Shown here: piece by piece, positions 1-6,178 of the stretch
Position numbering within the stretch: position 1 is the stretch's first letter
Layout of the letters: the number at the start of each line of letters is the position of its first letter
DNA from: an uncultured Alphaproteobacteria bacterium
GTDB taxonomy: Bacteria > Pseudomonadota > Alphaproteobacteria > RF32 > CAG-239
DNA: 11,933 nucleotides
Assembly: GCA_944392185.1 (NCBI GenBank)
Contig: CALXVW010000058.1
Span: forward strand, 1-11,933
Direction: 5' to 3'
Notes under the pieces: generated by a model
The model's database searches: none
Seen by the model: only the letters and a program-made list of their open reading frames with translations
What the model was told of the DNA's origin: nothing
Translations under genes and position numbers: made by a program

Positions 1-269
1 TCAGTGCATAAAAGGATAGCAACGTTAGCGTCCTCGAAAATGAGGATTCCGCCCATGGTTGGAGTTCCTTTTTTGGTTTGCAAATGAGTTTTTGGCCCAT
101 CTTCACGAATGGGCTGTCCTTTTTTCTGATGAGCATGCAAAATTTTAATCAACCGATCACCAAAAGAGAGCGCCAAAATCAGCGCGACAAAAAAAGCCAT
201 AAAACTGCGCGTGTAGATAGTATTAAGATAATCAGGCGCAGACAGAACATTAAAAATATACTGCAGCAT
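1..269 (-). CDS. mraY: MraY, phospho-N-acetylmuramoyl-pentapeptide transferase, N-terminal part (3' end cut by window edge)
   Basis: MraY is the inner-membrane enzyme that moves phospho-MurNAc-pentapeptide from UDP to undecaprenyl phosphate, making lipid I for peptidoglycan. About 89 residues are visible from the ATG at 269. They show a hydrophobic first membrane segment (about residues 20-38), then the family's cytoplasmic signature GQPIREDGPKTH and GTPTMGG leading into the second membrane segment. An AGGA ribosome binding site lies about 10 nt upstream. The residues after MGGILI (FEDANVAILLC) are more polar than the usual leucine-rich second helix, which is odd, but this is the window edge. 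In most bacteria mraY lies inside the dcw cluster behind murF; here it is the first gene of its unit, divergent from an RNA gene. Identification rests on the two motifs and is firm. Confidence 0.9.
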   Translation of the reverse strand, partial: MLQYIFNVLSAPDYLNTIYTRSFMAFFVALILALSFGDRLIKILHAHQKKGQPIREDGPKTHLQTKKGTPTMGGILIFEDANVAILLCT

Positions 270-308
270 AGTTCACATCCTAAAAATATAAGTTTAAACT
301 TTAGCCGG

Positions 309-337
309 ATTATACCAGCTCAAATCTAAATAAATAT
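309..337 (-). promoter_or_regulatory. Candidate promoter for mraY
   Basis: On the minus strand a perfect TATAAT (309-314) is preceded by TGG, an extended -10-like context. The -35 hexamer at 17-bp spacing (332-337, ATATTT) is weak. The predicted start near 302 gives a leader of about 33 nt before the mraY ATG at 269. Confidence 0.5.
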
Positions 338-395
338 TAAAGATGCAAAGATTTTTTAGTTTCTACGGCACATTAAAATCATTGCCATATAAATA

Positions 396-423
396 TTGCT
401 TTATTTTTAAGAAAAACTATTTT
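396..423 (+). promoter_or_regulatory. Candidate promoter of the 430-628 structured RNA
   Basis: TTGCTT (396-401), a 16-bp spacer and TATTTT (418-423) sit in AT-rich DNA directly ahead of the first strong hairpin of the RNA. Transcription would start around 427-432. An alternative -10, TTTTAT, lies 2 bp further on. Confidence 0.4.
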
Positions 424-429
424 ATAGTC

Positions 430-628
430 TCCTCGTGGCAGATGACTACTGCCATGAGGTTAGAACCCTCTTTCAGGTTGCTCCAACCGTCGCTAACATT
501 GGAGCATAAAAAACATAGCGCCCGAAGACCAATGGTCGGAGGGCTGCGAAATAAGGCCATGCACGAATAAGCACACTATCCTGAATAGGTTCTGCCTCCG
601 ACCGCCTTTAGTCAAGGCGGATTTTTTT
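430..628 (+). ncRNA. Structured RNA of unknown class ending in an intrinsic terminator (stand-alone sRNA or leader of the next ORF)
   Basis: No convincing protein is encoded here, but the strand folds well by eye. Hairpin 1 is an 11-bp stem, 431-441 with 449-459, closed by a 7-nt loop. A closing stem pairs 462-467 with 588-593 and 472-477 with 580-585. Inside it are a 7-bp hairpin (480-486 with 499-505) and a hairpin with 520-523/541-544 and 527-530/534-537 separated by a symmetric GAA/GGA internal loop able to form sheared G-A pairs. The terminator at 602-628 ends it. A competing pairing also exists: 534-542 is perfectly complementary over 9 bp to 595-603, and 437-442 to 591-596. The closing stem enclosing a bubble and terminal hairpin resembles 6S RNA (ssrS), but I could not match any 6S sequence signature. 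It lacks tmRNA, RNase P and SRP RNA motifs. Calling it a structured RNA is fairly safe; its class is unknown. Confidence 0.6.
602..628 (+). terminator. Intrinsic terminator of the 430-628 RNA
   Basis: A 7-bp stem CCGCCTT/AAGGCGG (602-608 with 614-620) has a 5-nt loop and is followed by seven T residues (622-628). It lies only about 6 nt ahead of the purine-rich ribosome binding site of the 644 ORF. The ORF is therefore either expressed by read-through (attenuation) or has a promoter inside the RNA. Confidence 0.85.
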
Positions 629-643
629 AAAAAAGGAAGTCCC

Positions 644-841
644 TTGACAGAAGATGTAATAATATACAATGATGTTCCCACCAACACACAGTTCACAAGA
701 AATAAAATCAGGACATTAATTTGTGAACTCTACAAAATGGAAGGGCGTTGGGAATTAATCTCTCAGCAAGACAAACAAGAATTATGGTATGCGTTAAAAA
801 ATCCGGTATTTGAACGTATTTTGACCGATTTAGAAGAATAA
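644..841 (+). CDS. Small hypothetical protein, 65 aa, TTG start
   Basis: I do not recognise this protein. It is soluble and acidic, with no membrane segment, signal peptide or cysteine cluster. Its C-terminal half has aromatic residues and charged stretches (WELISQQDKQELWYALKNP) that look like alternating helical surface, more protein-like than chance translation. The TTG at 644 is chosen because an in-frame stop lies just upstream in the terminator T-run and an AAAAAAGGAAG ribosome binding site sits 4-5 nt before it. The next in-frame ATG is about 30 codons later. It directly follows the terminator of the structured RNA, so its expression probably depends on read-through of that RNA. No downstream partner gene shares its strand. 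Real coding status is likely but unproven. Confidence 0.6.
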   Translation: MTEDVIIYNDVPTNTQFTRNKIRTLICELYKMEGRWELISQQDKQELWYALKNPVFERILTDLEE

Positions 842-852
842 ATATCATTTTT

Positions 853-913
853 AGTCCCCTCGGAGAGGGCGATAAAGGCTAATGCTGCGCAGATTAAAGC
901 GAACGACGTGTAC
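853..913 (+). repeat. 61-bp direct repeat, copy A
   Basis: This matches 996-1056 at 59 of 61 positions (differences at 856/999 and 870/1013), offset by 143 bp. It begins with a small hairpin, CCCTC-GGA-GAGGG, and ends in GTGTAC. The 82 bp between the copies are unrelated to the sequence after copy B, so this is not simply a tandem duplication of a 143-bp unit. Confidence 0.95.
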
Positions 914-995
914 CATTAACTACAGGCAAAAAAGGTCGGAGAATGGTTCAGATAGAGCGATTTGAAAGGCAAAAGCACGTCCCAACCACCAAATA

Positions 996-1056
996 AGTTC
1001 CCTCGGAGAGGGAGATAAAGGCTAATGCTGCGCAGATTAAAGCGAACGACGTGTAC
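996..1056 (+). repeat. 61-bp direct repeat, copy B
   Basis: This is the second copy of the repeat at 853-913. Unlike copy A, it is followed by sequence complementary to itself, so it forms the 5' half of the long hairpin at 1008-1110. Its terminal CGTGTAC pairs with GTACACG at 1064-1070. Confidence 0.95.
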
Positions 1057-1110
1057 AAAAGAGGTACACGAGAGAGCTGCAATCAAGCATGATTAGCCTT
1101 TTGCGCCCTC
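1008..1110 (+). other. Long imperfect hairpin covering the end of the intergenic region
   Basis: Pairings seen: GAGGG 1008-1012 with CCCTC 1106-1110; AAAGGCTAAT 1017-1026 with ATTAGCCTTT 1092-1101 (10 bp, perfect); GCT 1027-1029 with AGC 1086-1088; GATT 1035-1038 with AATC 1081-1084; CGTGTAC 1050-1056 with GTACACG 1064-1070. It ends 20 bp past the stop of the leftward AI-2E gene. It could be the 3' structure of that transcript, a small RNA, or a dispersed palindromic element. There is no T-run on either strand, so it is not a canonical terminator. The rest of 842-1131 holds only the two repeats and an unremarkable 82-bp spacer. Confidence 0.6.
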
Positions 1111-1131
1111 CGCGTGCGTACTCACCCAAAA

Positions 1132-2187
1132 TTATTTATACAAAGAGCTTTCTTTATAATTAATAATAGCATGCCTAACCAACACACCGATGATGGCCGC
1201 AACCGGCACTGCAATCATTAAACCTAAGAAACCGAGCAAAACACCACCGGCCAATAAGGCAAACATGATCCAAACCGGGTGCAAACCGACAGAATCTCCG
1301 ACCAGATTCGGTGTTAGGAAATTGCCCTCAATAAACTGCCCGACCATAAAAACCCCCACAACTTGAGCAATTGGCATCCAAGTATCAAACTGAGCAAAAG
1401 CAATACCCAAACTGACAACAAATCCGAATATTGATCCGACATAAGGAATAAAAGAGATAATTCCGGCAACAAACCCCACCAATACACCCAAATCAAGCCC
1501 GACGATATAGAGGCCGATAGCATAGAATAAGCCGAGTAATACACATACGGACAACTGCCCGCGGATAAAAGAAGATAAGATACCATCAATTTCTTTGGCT
1601 TGTTTTTCAATGGATTTTTTAGAAGATTTGGGCAGCAAGTCATCTACCTTGGCCACAAAAGCATCCCAATCTCTCAGCATATAAAAAGCCACCACCGGTG
1701 TAATCAGCAACAAAGAGATGATATTGACCCAAGCAAAACCGCCGCTCACCACTTTGCGCAAAACACCGGCTGCCACTTTCATGGTATTGTCCATATTGCC
1801 GCGAATAGCCTCACGGATTCTTTCAGGCTCAAGAGCGGGAAAACGATCCTGCAAACCAGCAATAACCGGTTCTATTTTTTTCAAAAAAGAAGAAAGATAT
1901 TGAGGCAAAACGCCCAAGAAATGCCCGAGCTGACTATCAATAATTCCAAACAAAGCAATAAGAGCCGGCACCAGTATCAAGATAACTAGCAAAATTGTCA
2001 AAATCGTAGCCCAAGTACGGCTCATACCCCATTTTTCAAATTTTGAGGCCCACGGATCCAAGAGATAGCCAATGATAATACCGGCCACAAAAGGCATCAG
2101 AACCGAGCGCAAGACATAGACAGCGGCACAAAACAAGACAAACAACGTCAGCCAAATCATCAGATTCCGGTTACGTTTTCCAACCAT
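1132..2187 (-). CDS. AI-2E family transporter (PerM/YdiK-type membrane protein)
   Basis: This 351-aa multi-pass inner-membrane protein belongs to the AI-2E exporter/PerM family. Members have been linked to autoinducer-2 export, Na+/H+ exchange or general permease roles, so the substrate is not predictable. Hydrophobic segments lie at about 9-27, 28-44, 60-83, 152-170, 206-229, 232-262, 270-285 and 305-340, with the family's soluble insert at about 84-150. Family motifs are IISFIPYVGSIFG (243-255) and the C-terminal block EGNFLTPNLVGDSVGLHP (287-304). Length is normal. The start at 2187 has an AGGAG ribosome binding site that overlaps the TAG stop of the upstream gene; the 10-bp gap suggests translational coupling. 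It is last in the operon ndk - DUF2066-like - this gene. In other alphaproteobacteria this pair often precedes the DnaA-related hda gene, which is absent here. Confidence 0.9.
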   Translation of the reverse strand: MVGKRNRNLMIWLTLFVLFCAAVYVLRSVLMPFVAGIIIGYLLDPWASKFEKWGMSRTWATILTILLVILILVPALIALFGIIDSQLGHFLGVLPQYLSSFLKKIEPVIAGLQDRFPALEPERIREAIRGNMDNTMKVAAGVLRKVVSGGFAWVNIISLLLITPVVAFYMLRDWDAFVAKVDDLLPKSSKKSIEKQAKEIDGILSSFIRGQLSVCVLLGLFYAIGLYIVGLDLGVLVGFVAGIISFIPYVGSIFGFVVSLGIAFAQFDTWMPIAQVVGVFMVGQFIEGNFLTPNLVGDSVGLHPVWIMFALLAGGVLLGFLGLMIAVPVAAIIGVLVRHAIINYKESSLYK

Positions 2188-2197
2188 TATATTTCTC

Positions 2198-3244
2198 CTA
2201 ATATTTTTCTATTGTATAATAAGAGCCGTGCTCAATTAGCCGATAAGAAATCCCGCGCAAAGATTGGATTAGCTTATCAAGAGAGCCGACATAAGAAAGC
2301 CTGAACTGGACTTTTTTTGCCCCCAAAGCCTGAGTTTCAATCCCGCTCACCAAATTAATATTTTTAAGATTTTGCTCCAAAGCGACCCAATCTTGCAGAC
2401 TATTGAAGTTAAAAAGCACGACAATGGTATTTTCTTGTGACGCTGCGGTCAAATTTTGCTCGGATATTCTATTTTCCAACTGCGCTTTAACTTCTGCCAC
2501 AGCCTTGGCAAAAAGCTCCATCCCTGAACTTCTGGGCCCCTCAACTCTGATGGTGCGCGCATCCCCGTTATAAGAAAAGGCTCTAATGATTAAGCCGTCG
2601 ATTCCGTCATAGGTTGCATCTAAAACATACACATCGTCCGCTCCGTTAAGCCGCATGAGTTTGTCCATGGCCTCGCCATCCATTGCGGCGGCTTTTCTGG
2701 CATCCAAAATGGCATAGTTGGCTCCGCTTGCCGGAACAGAAACAAGATTAATGGCACCACCGGAAGAAGATGCATCCCAAGCTTGTTTCCACATATTGGT
2801 GCTTTCCCACAATTGGGGAGCATCACTGCTAAACTCTCTAAAGATTGGCACCACCAAAACTTTGCTGTCCATTTGCACCATAACGGGGATTTGTCGTTCA
2901 TTCATATATTGTTTGAGCATATCCTCATTTAAGACCACTCGCAAATTGGCCATATAGCGGAGAGCGGAGCTTTTTTCCTCCACGACGGAAACTTCTTTGA
3001 TAAAGTTGATAAGCTGCTCATCTGTCATAGAGCTCAACTTAGCCACCCCATCTGAAGTTGTGATTCGCTTAGCCACAGCCACCACGGCGGCACGATTAGC
3101 CTCACTCATAGCTCGTCTTTGAGCTGCAGCAGCGCTCTCATCAGTAACATCGACCTTAATTTCTACGGCATAGCGTTCATCAGCAGCAAACACCTGGGAT
3201 GCAAAGAAAAAACAAAAGAGCGCCAAAAGGCCAAATTTAGACAC
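2198..3244 (-). CDS. Exported DUF2066-family protein
   Basis: This 348-aa protein has a clear signal peptide: a positive start, the hydrophobic run LLALFCFFFASQ, and a VFA-AD cleavage site near residue 20. It should act in the periplasm. The mature part begins with the pattern of DUF2066 proteins, a beta-strand followed by a helix rich in Ala/Arg (AAAAQRRAMSEANRAAVVAV), then SMTDEQLINFIKEV and a strand-rich region. No catalytic motif is evident and the function is unknown. The start is GTG at 3244, supported by GGGGAGG about 8 nt upstream, in the 20-bp gap after ndk. Adjacency to an AI-2E transporter gene is a recurring alphaproteobacterial arrangement, which supports the family call and suggests a joint envelope role (inference). 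No N-terminal lipobox is seen. Confidence 0.75.
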   Translation of the reverse strand: MSKFGLLALFCFFFASQVFAADERYAVEIKVDVTDESAAAAQRRAMSEANRAAVVAVAKRITTSDGVAKLSSMTDEQLINFIKEVSVVEEKSSALRYMANLRVVLNEDMLKQYMNERQIPVMVQMDSKVLVVPIFREFSSDAPQLWESTNMWKQAWDASSSGGAINLVSVPASGANYAILDARKAAAMDGEAMDKLMRLNGADDVYVLDATYDGIDGLIIRAFSYNGDARTIRVEGPRSSGMELFAKAVAEVKAQLENRISEQNLTAASQENTIVVLFNFNSLQDWVALEQNLKNINLVSGIETQALGAKKVQFRLSYVGSLDKLIQSLRGISYRLIEHGSYYTIEKY

Positions 3245-3264
3245 GAAAAAAGCCTCCCCTAACC

Positions 3265-3681
3265 TTATTCACAAATTTCCAAATCACTAAAGAAGAAACC
3301 GATTTCCCTTTTTGCACTATCCAAAGAATCAGAACCATGAACGGTATTACGGTCAATAGAGAGAGCAAAAGTTTTGCGAATAGTTCCTTCTTCTGCCACG
3401 GCCGGATTGGTAGCGCCCATAATTTTGCGATATCTGGCGACGGCATCTTCACCTTGCAAAACCTGAACAATAACGGGAGCGGAACACATAATCTCGACCA
3501 AACTGGTAAAAAAGGCCTTGTCTTTATGCTCGGCATAAAACTCCTCAGCCTGCTTTGGTGTAAGGCGAATAAGCTTTTGTGCCACAATCTTAAGGCCGCT
3601 TTCCTCAATCATTGAGTTAACTTTACCGGTAATATTGCGGGTTACAGCATCTGGTTTAATGATTGACAAAGTCCTTTCCAT
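3265..3681 (-). CDS. ndk: Nucleoside diphosphate kinase
   Basis: Ndk transfers the gamma phosphate of ATP to (d)NDPs through a phosphohistidine, balancing nucleotide pools in the cytoplasm. The 138-aa length is typical. Visible signatures are TLSIIKPDAV at the N-terminus (K9, nucleotide contact), the Kpn-loop region around residues 88-103 (MGATNPAVAEEGTIR), and the active site NTVHGSDS with catalytic His115. The family's usual RAD/RGD after GTI reads RKT here, a small variation away from the catalytic His. The start at 3681 has a strong GGAGGG site 6 nt upstream. It is the first gene of a leftward operon with the DUF2066-like and AI-2E genes, and divergent from pta across 143 bp. Confidence 0.97.
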   Translation of the reverse strand: MERTLSIIKPDAVTRNITGKVNSMIEESGLKIVAQKLIRLTPKQAEEFYAEHKDKAFFTSLVEIMCSAPVIVQVLQGEDAVARYRKIMGATNPAVAEEGTIRKTFALSIDRNTVHGSDSLDSAKREIGFFFSDLEICE

Positions 3682-3824
3682 GGGGTTCCCTCCGTTTATT
3701 AAACAACCAATCTGCCACCAAGATATAATACTTTCTCAAAATAATCAAAAGATATTTTGACTTTTAGATATTAGAAGTGTAAACAATAAAAAAACATTAA
3801 CTTAAAAAACAAAGAGGAAAGATT
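3682..3824. promoter_or_regulatory. Divergent ndk/pta promoter region
   Basis: This AT-rich 143-bp gap must hold both promoters. For pta, TTGACT at about 3756-3761 with a poor -10 (TAAACA) 17 bp later is the best plus-strand candidate. For ndk, TATTAT on the minus strand (3725-3730) is a good -10 without a clear -35. Both genes have strong Shine-Dalgarno sites (GAGGAAAG before pta, GGAGGG before ndk). I see no obvious operator. Confidence 0.4.
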
Positions 3825-4832
3825 ATGAAAACCACTCCCTATATTCAAGGTCTGATAGCCAAGGCCCAAAAATTAGGCAAGACAATTGTATTGCCCGAAG
3901 GTGAAGACGAACGTGTTTTGCAAGCCGCACATGAAGCTGCCAAACAAAAAATTGCCAAAATCATCATTTTGGGTGAAAAAGCAGATATCAAAGCCTACTT
4001 TGCCAAACAAGGCTGGGACCTTGAGGGAATAGAGTTAATAAACCCTGCTCACTCTCCCAAATTAGGAGAATACACCAAACTCTTGTATGACTTGCGCAAA
4101 GCCAAAGGCATGACAGAGGAAGAAGCCGCCCAAACGGCTCTCAACCCCAACTATTTTGGCACTTTGATGATAAAAGCCGGTGACGCTGACGGCATGGTCT
4201 CTGGCGCCAACCACTCCACGGCAGACACCGTTCGTCCGGCATTGCAAATTATCAAATCTCGCCGCCCGGAAAGAGTTGTTTCAGCTTTATTTATCATGGA
4301 GTCCAAAGACGGCAAAATTTTCTATCTTTCGGACTGCGCCGTAAATATCAACCCCACGGCTAAAGAAATGGCAGACATTGCCCTAAGCAGTGCCGAAAGT
4401 GTTATTCAGTTTGGAGATGAGCCAAGAGTGGCTATGTTGTCTTATTCTACTTTTGGTTCCGGCAAAGGCGAAGGTGTTGACAAAGTAAGAGAAGCCACCG
4501 CTCTCGCGAAAGAAGCCTTAAAAGCGGATGAATATGCAAATCTGCCCATCACCTTAGACGGCGAGATGCAGGCTGATGCAGCCTTAGATGCCGTTGTTGC
4601 CCGCAAAAAGGCTCCGTCTTCAAATGTTGCCGGAAAAGCCAACACCTTAATTTTCCCAAACATTGAAGCCGGAAATATTGGCTATAAATTGCTACAGCGT
4701 CTAGGCGGCGCAGAAATGTACGGCCCCATGCTGCAAGGCTTAAATGCCCCGATTAACGACTTGTCTCGCGGTTGCTTTGCCGAAGATATCGTCGGTTTGA
4801 TTGCCATTACTGTTTTACAAACTCAAAAATAA
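3825..4832 (+). CDS. pta: Phosphate acetyltransferase (short, single-domain type)
   Basis: Pta converts acetyl-CoA and phosphate to acetyl phosphate and CoA, the first step of acetate formation or, in reverse, acetate activation. At 335 aa this is the short catalytic-domain form typical of fermenters, without the DRTGG regulatory domains of the E. coli enzyme. Motifs are TIVLPEGEDERVLQAA (20-35), ADGMVSGANHSTADTVRPAL (121-140), SYSTFGSGKGEG (206-217) and GPMLQGLNAPINDLSRGC (300-317). S314, R315 and D321 match the spacing of the Ser/Arg/Asp set that is catalytic in the Methanosarcina enzyme. GAGGAAAG precedes the ATG by about 6 nt. ackA follows after 12 bp, so the two form one operon that yields ATP and acetate. 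Confidence 0.97.
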   Translation: MKTTPYIQGLIAKAQKLGKTIVLPEGEDERVLQAAHEAAKQKIAKIIILGEKADIKAYFAKQGWDLEGIELINPAHSPKLGEYTKLLYDLRKAKGMTEEEAAQTALNPNYFGTLMIKAGDADGMVSGANHSTADTVRPALQIIKSRRPERVVSALFIMESKDGKIFYLSDCAVNINPTAKEMADIALSSAESVIQFGDEPRVAMLSYSTFGSGKGEGVDKVREATALAKEALKADEYANLPITLDGEMQADAALDAVVARKKAPSSNVAGKANTLIFPNIEAGNIGYKLLQRLGGAEMYGPMLQGLNAPINDLSRGCFAEDIVGLIAITVLQTQK

Positions 4833-4844
4833 GGATAAAAACAA

Positions 4845-6023
4845 ATGAAAATTCTTGTACTGAATTCCGGTTCATCTTCCTTGAAATATCAGCTGTTTGA
4901 TGTTAACGGAGATAAATATGATGTTATCGCCAAAGGCTTGGCTGAAAGAATAGGCATCAACGGCTCTTTAGTGAGCATCAAATATGCCAACGGCGAGAAA
5001 AAATCTGTTGCCGTTAACTTGCCCACTCATAATGAGGCTTTGCGTGAGGTATTCAACTTGCTGTTAGACGGTGTAATCAAGAGCTTAGATGAAATTACGG
5101 CCGTTGGCCACCGCGTGGTCCATGGCGGTGAAAAATTCAAAGGTTCTGCCCTGGTAACGGAAGAAGTTATAGAAGAAATAGATGAGCTTTCACAATTAGC
5201 TCCGTTGCACAACCCGGCTGCGGTTTTGGGTTTGCGCGCCGTTCAAAAAGCTTTGCCCAAAGTTCCGCAAGTTGTGGCTTTTGATACAGCCTTTCATCAA
5301 ACCATGCCCAAAGAGGCTTTTTTGTACGGTTTGCCTTTGGAGCAATATACCGAACACAAGATTCGCCGCTACGGTGCCCACGGCACTTCCCACCAATTTG
5401 TAGCCGAAGAATGTGCAAAATTGATTGGCAAGAAAGGTAAAATCATTACCTGCCACTTGGGCAACGGTGCTTCCATCTCTGCGGTAAAAGACGGCGTTTG
5501 CATGGATACATCCATGGGTTTCACACCTTTGGCCGGTGTCATCATGGGAACCCGTTGCGGAGATATCGACCCCTATATTCCGCTCCACATCATGAAATAC
5601 CAAAACAAGACCGTAGATGAGGTCAACACGCTTTTGAACAAACAAAGCGGTATGCTCGGTTTATCCGGTTTTAGCGATATGCGTGATGTTGAGGCCAAAT
5701 ACTTGGAAGGAGACACCAAAGCAATAGAAGCTTTGAAGGCCTATGCTTATACACTGGTAAAATTCATCGGCAGTTACATTGCCGTTTTGGGTGGTGTAGA
5801 CGCGATAGTCTTCACGGCCGGCATTGGCGAGAACTCTCCGATTATCCGCAAAATGGTTTTGGAGCGTCTGAGCTACCTTGGCATTGAGTTGGATGAAGAA
5901 AACAACAATAAGAGAGGCGATGCGGTAGAAATCACCAAACCCGGCTCAAAAGTTCGCTCTTTCGTTATCCCCACCAACGAGGAGTTGATGATAGCTAAAG
6001 ACACTGTCCGCCTAAGCCGATAG
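4845..6023 (+). CDS. ackA: Acetate kinase
   Basis: AckA moves the phosphoryl group of acetyl phosphate to ADP, giving acetate and ATP by substrate-level phosphorylation. The 392-aa length is normal. Motifs include LVLNSGSSSLKYQLFD (4-19, N7), HRVVHGG (89-95, R90), FDTAFHQTMP (146-155, D147), RRYGAHGTSH (174-183, H179), HLGNGAS (204-210), MGTRCGDIDP (234-243, R237) and FTAGIGENSP (323-332). The C-terminal TNEE (377-380) supplies the metal-binding Glu. All residues known to matter in the Methanosarcina enzyme appear present. The ribosome binding site AAGGA overlaps the pta stop region. The gene ends 18 bp before a strong terminator, closing the pta-ackA unit. Confidence 0.98.
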   Translation: MKILVLNSGSSSLKYQLFDVNGDKYDVIAKGLAERIGINGSLVSIKYANGEKKSVAVNLPTHNEALREVFNLLLDGVIKSLDEITAVGHRVVHGGEKFKGSALVTEEVIEEIDELSQLAPLHNPAAVLGLRAVQKALPKVPQVVAFDTAFHQTMPKEAFLYGLPLEQYTEHKIRRYGAHGTSHQFVAEECAKLIGKKGKIITCHLGNGASISAVKDGVCMDTSMGFTPLAGVIMGTRCGDIDPYIPLHIMKYQNKTVDEVNTLLNKQSGMLGLSGFSDMRDVEAKYLEGDTKAIEALKAYAYTLVKFIGSYIAVLGGVDAIVFTAGIGENSPIIRKMVLERLSYLGIELDEENNNKRGDAVEITKPGSKVRSFVIPTNEELMIAKDTVRLSR

Positions 6024-6041
6024 GAATGAAGAAAAAAACTA

Positions 6042-6068
6042 AAGCCCCGAAGATTTCGGGGCTTTTTT
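6042..6068 (+). terminator. Intrinsic terminator of pta-ackA
   Basis: A perfect 10-bp stem (6042-6051 with 6055-6064; core GCCCCGAA/TTCGGGGC) has a 3-nt loop and is followed by a run of T. It lies 18 bp after the ackA stop. Confidence 0.95.
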
Positions 6069-6107
6069 CATACAAACAATTTTGTTAAAAGGTTTTTTAA
6101 AAAATTA

Positions 6108-6136
6108 TTGTGCTGAAATGAAATCTGAGTTATAAA
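6108..6136 (+). promoter_or_regulatory. Promoter of the ppx/gppA-rlmE-rsmB operon
   Basis: TTGTGC (6108-6113), exactly 17 bp, then TATAAA (6131-6136). This is a good housekeeping-type promoter in the gap after the ackA terminator. The predicted start near 6143 leaves a leader of about 36 nt. Confidence 0.65.
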
Positions 6137-6178
6137 ATAAGTAACTTTGAACAATTTTGTATTTGATAGAATAAAACA

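Noticed and set aside
78..329. An 83-codon plus-strand frame at the left end.
   Set aside because: It is antisense to mraY, whose motifs are unmistakable on the other strand.
343..570. A 75-codon plus-strand frame over the structured RNA.
   Set aside because: Its composition is unlike a protein and it runs through the RNA's hairpins; there is no ribosome binding site.
874..1069. The GCG-AAC-GAC-GTG-TAC reading in the 61-bp repeats resembles the start (ANDxY) of a tmRNA tag peptide.
   Set aside because: No tag ending in ALAA or similar, no tRNA-like acceptor or T-arm, and two near-identical copies; the likeness is only five codons.
853..1110. Possible CRISPR array, because of the repeats.
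   Set aside because: Only two 61-bp copies with an 82-bp gap, and no cas genes nearby.
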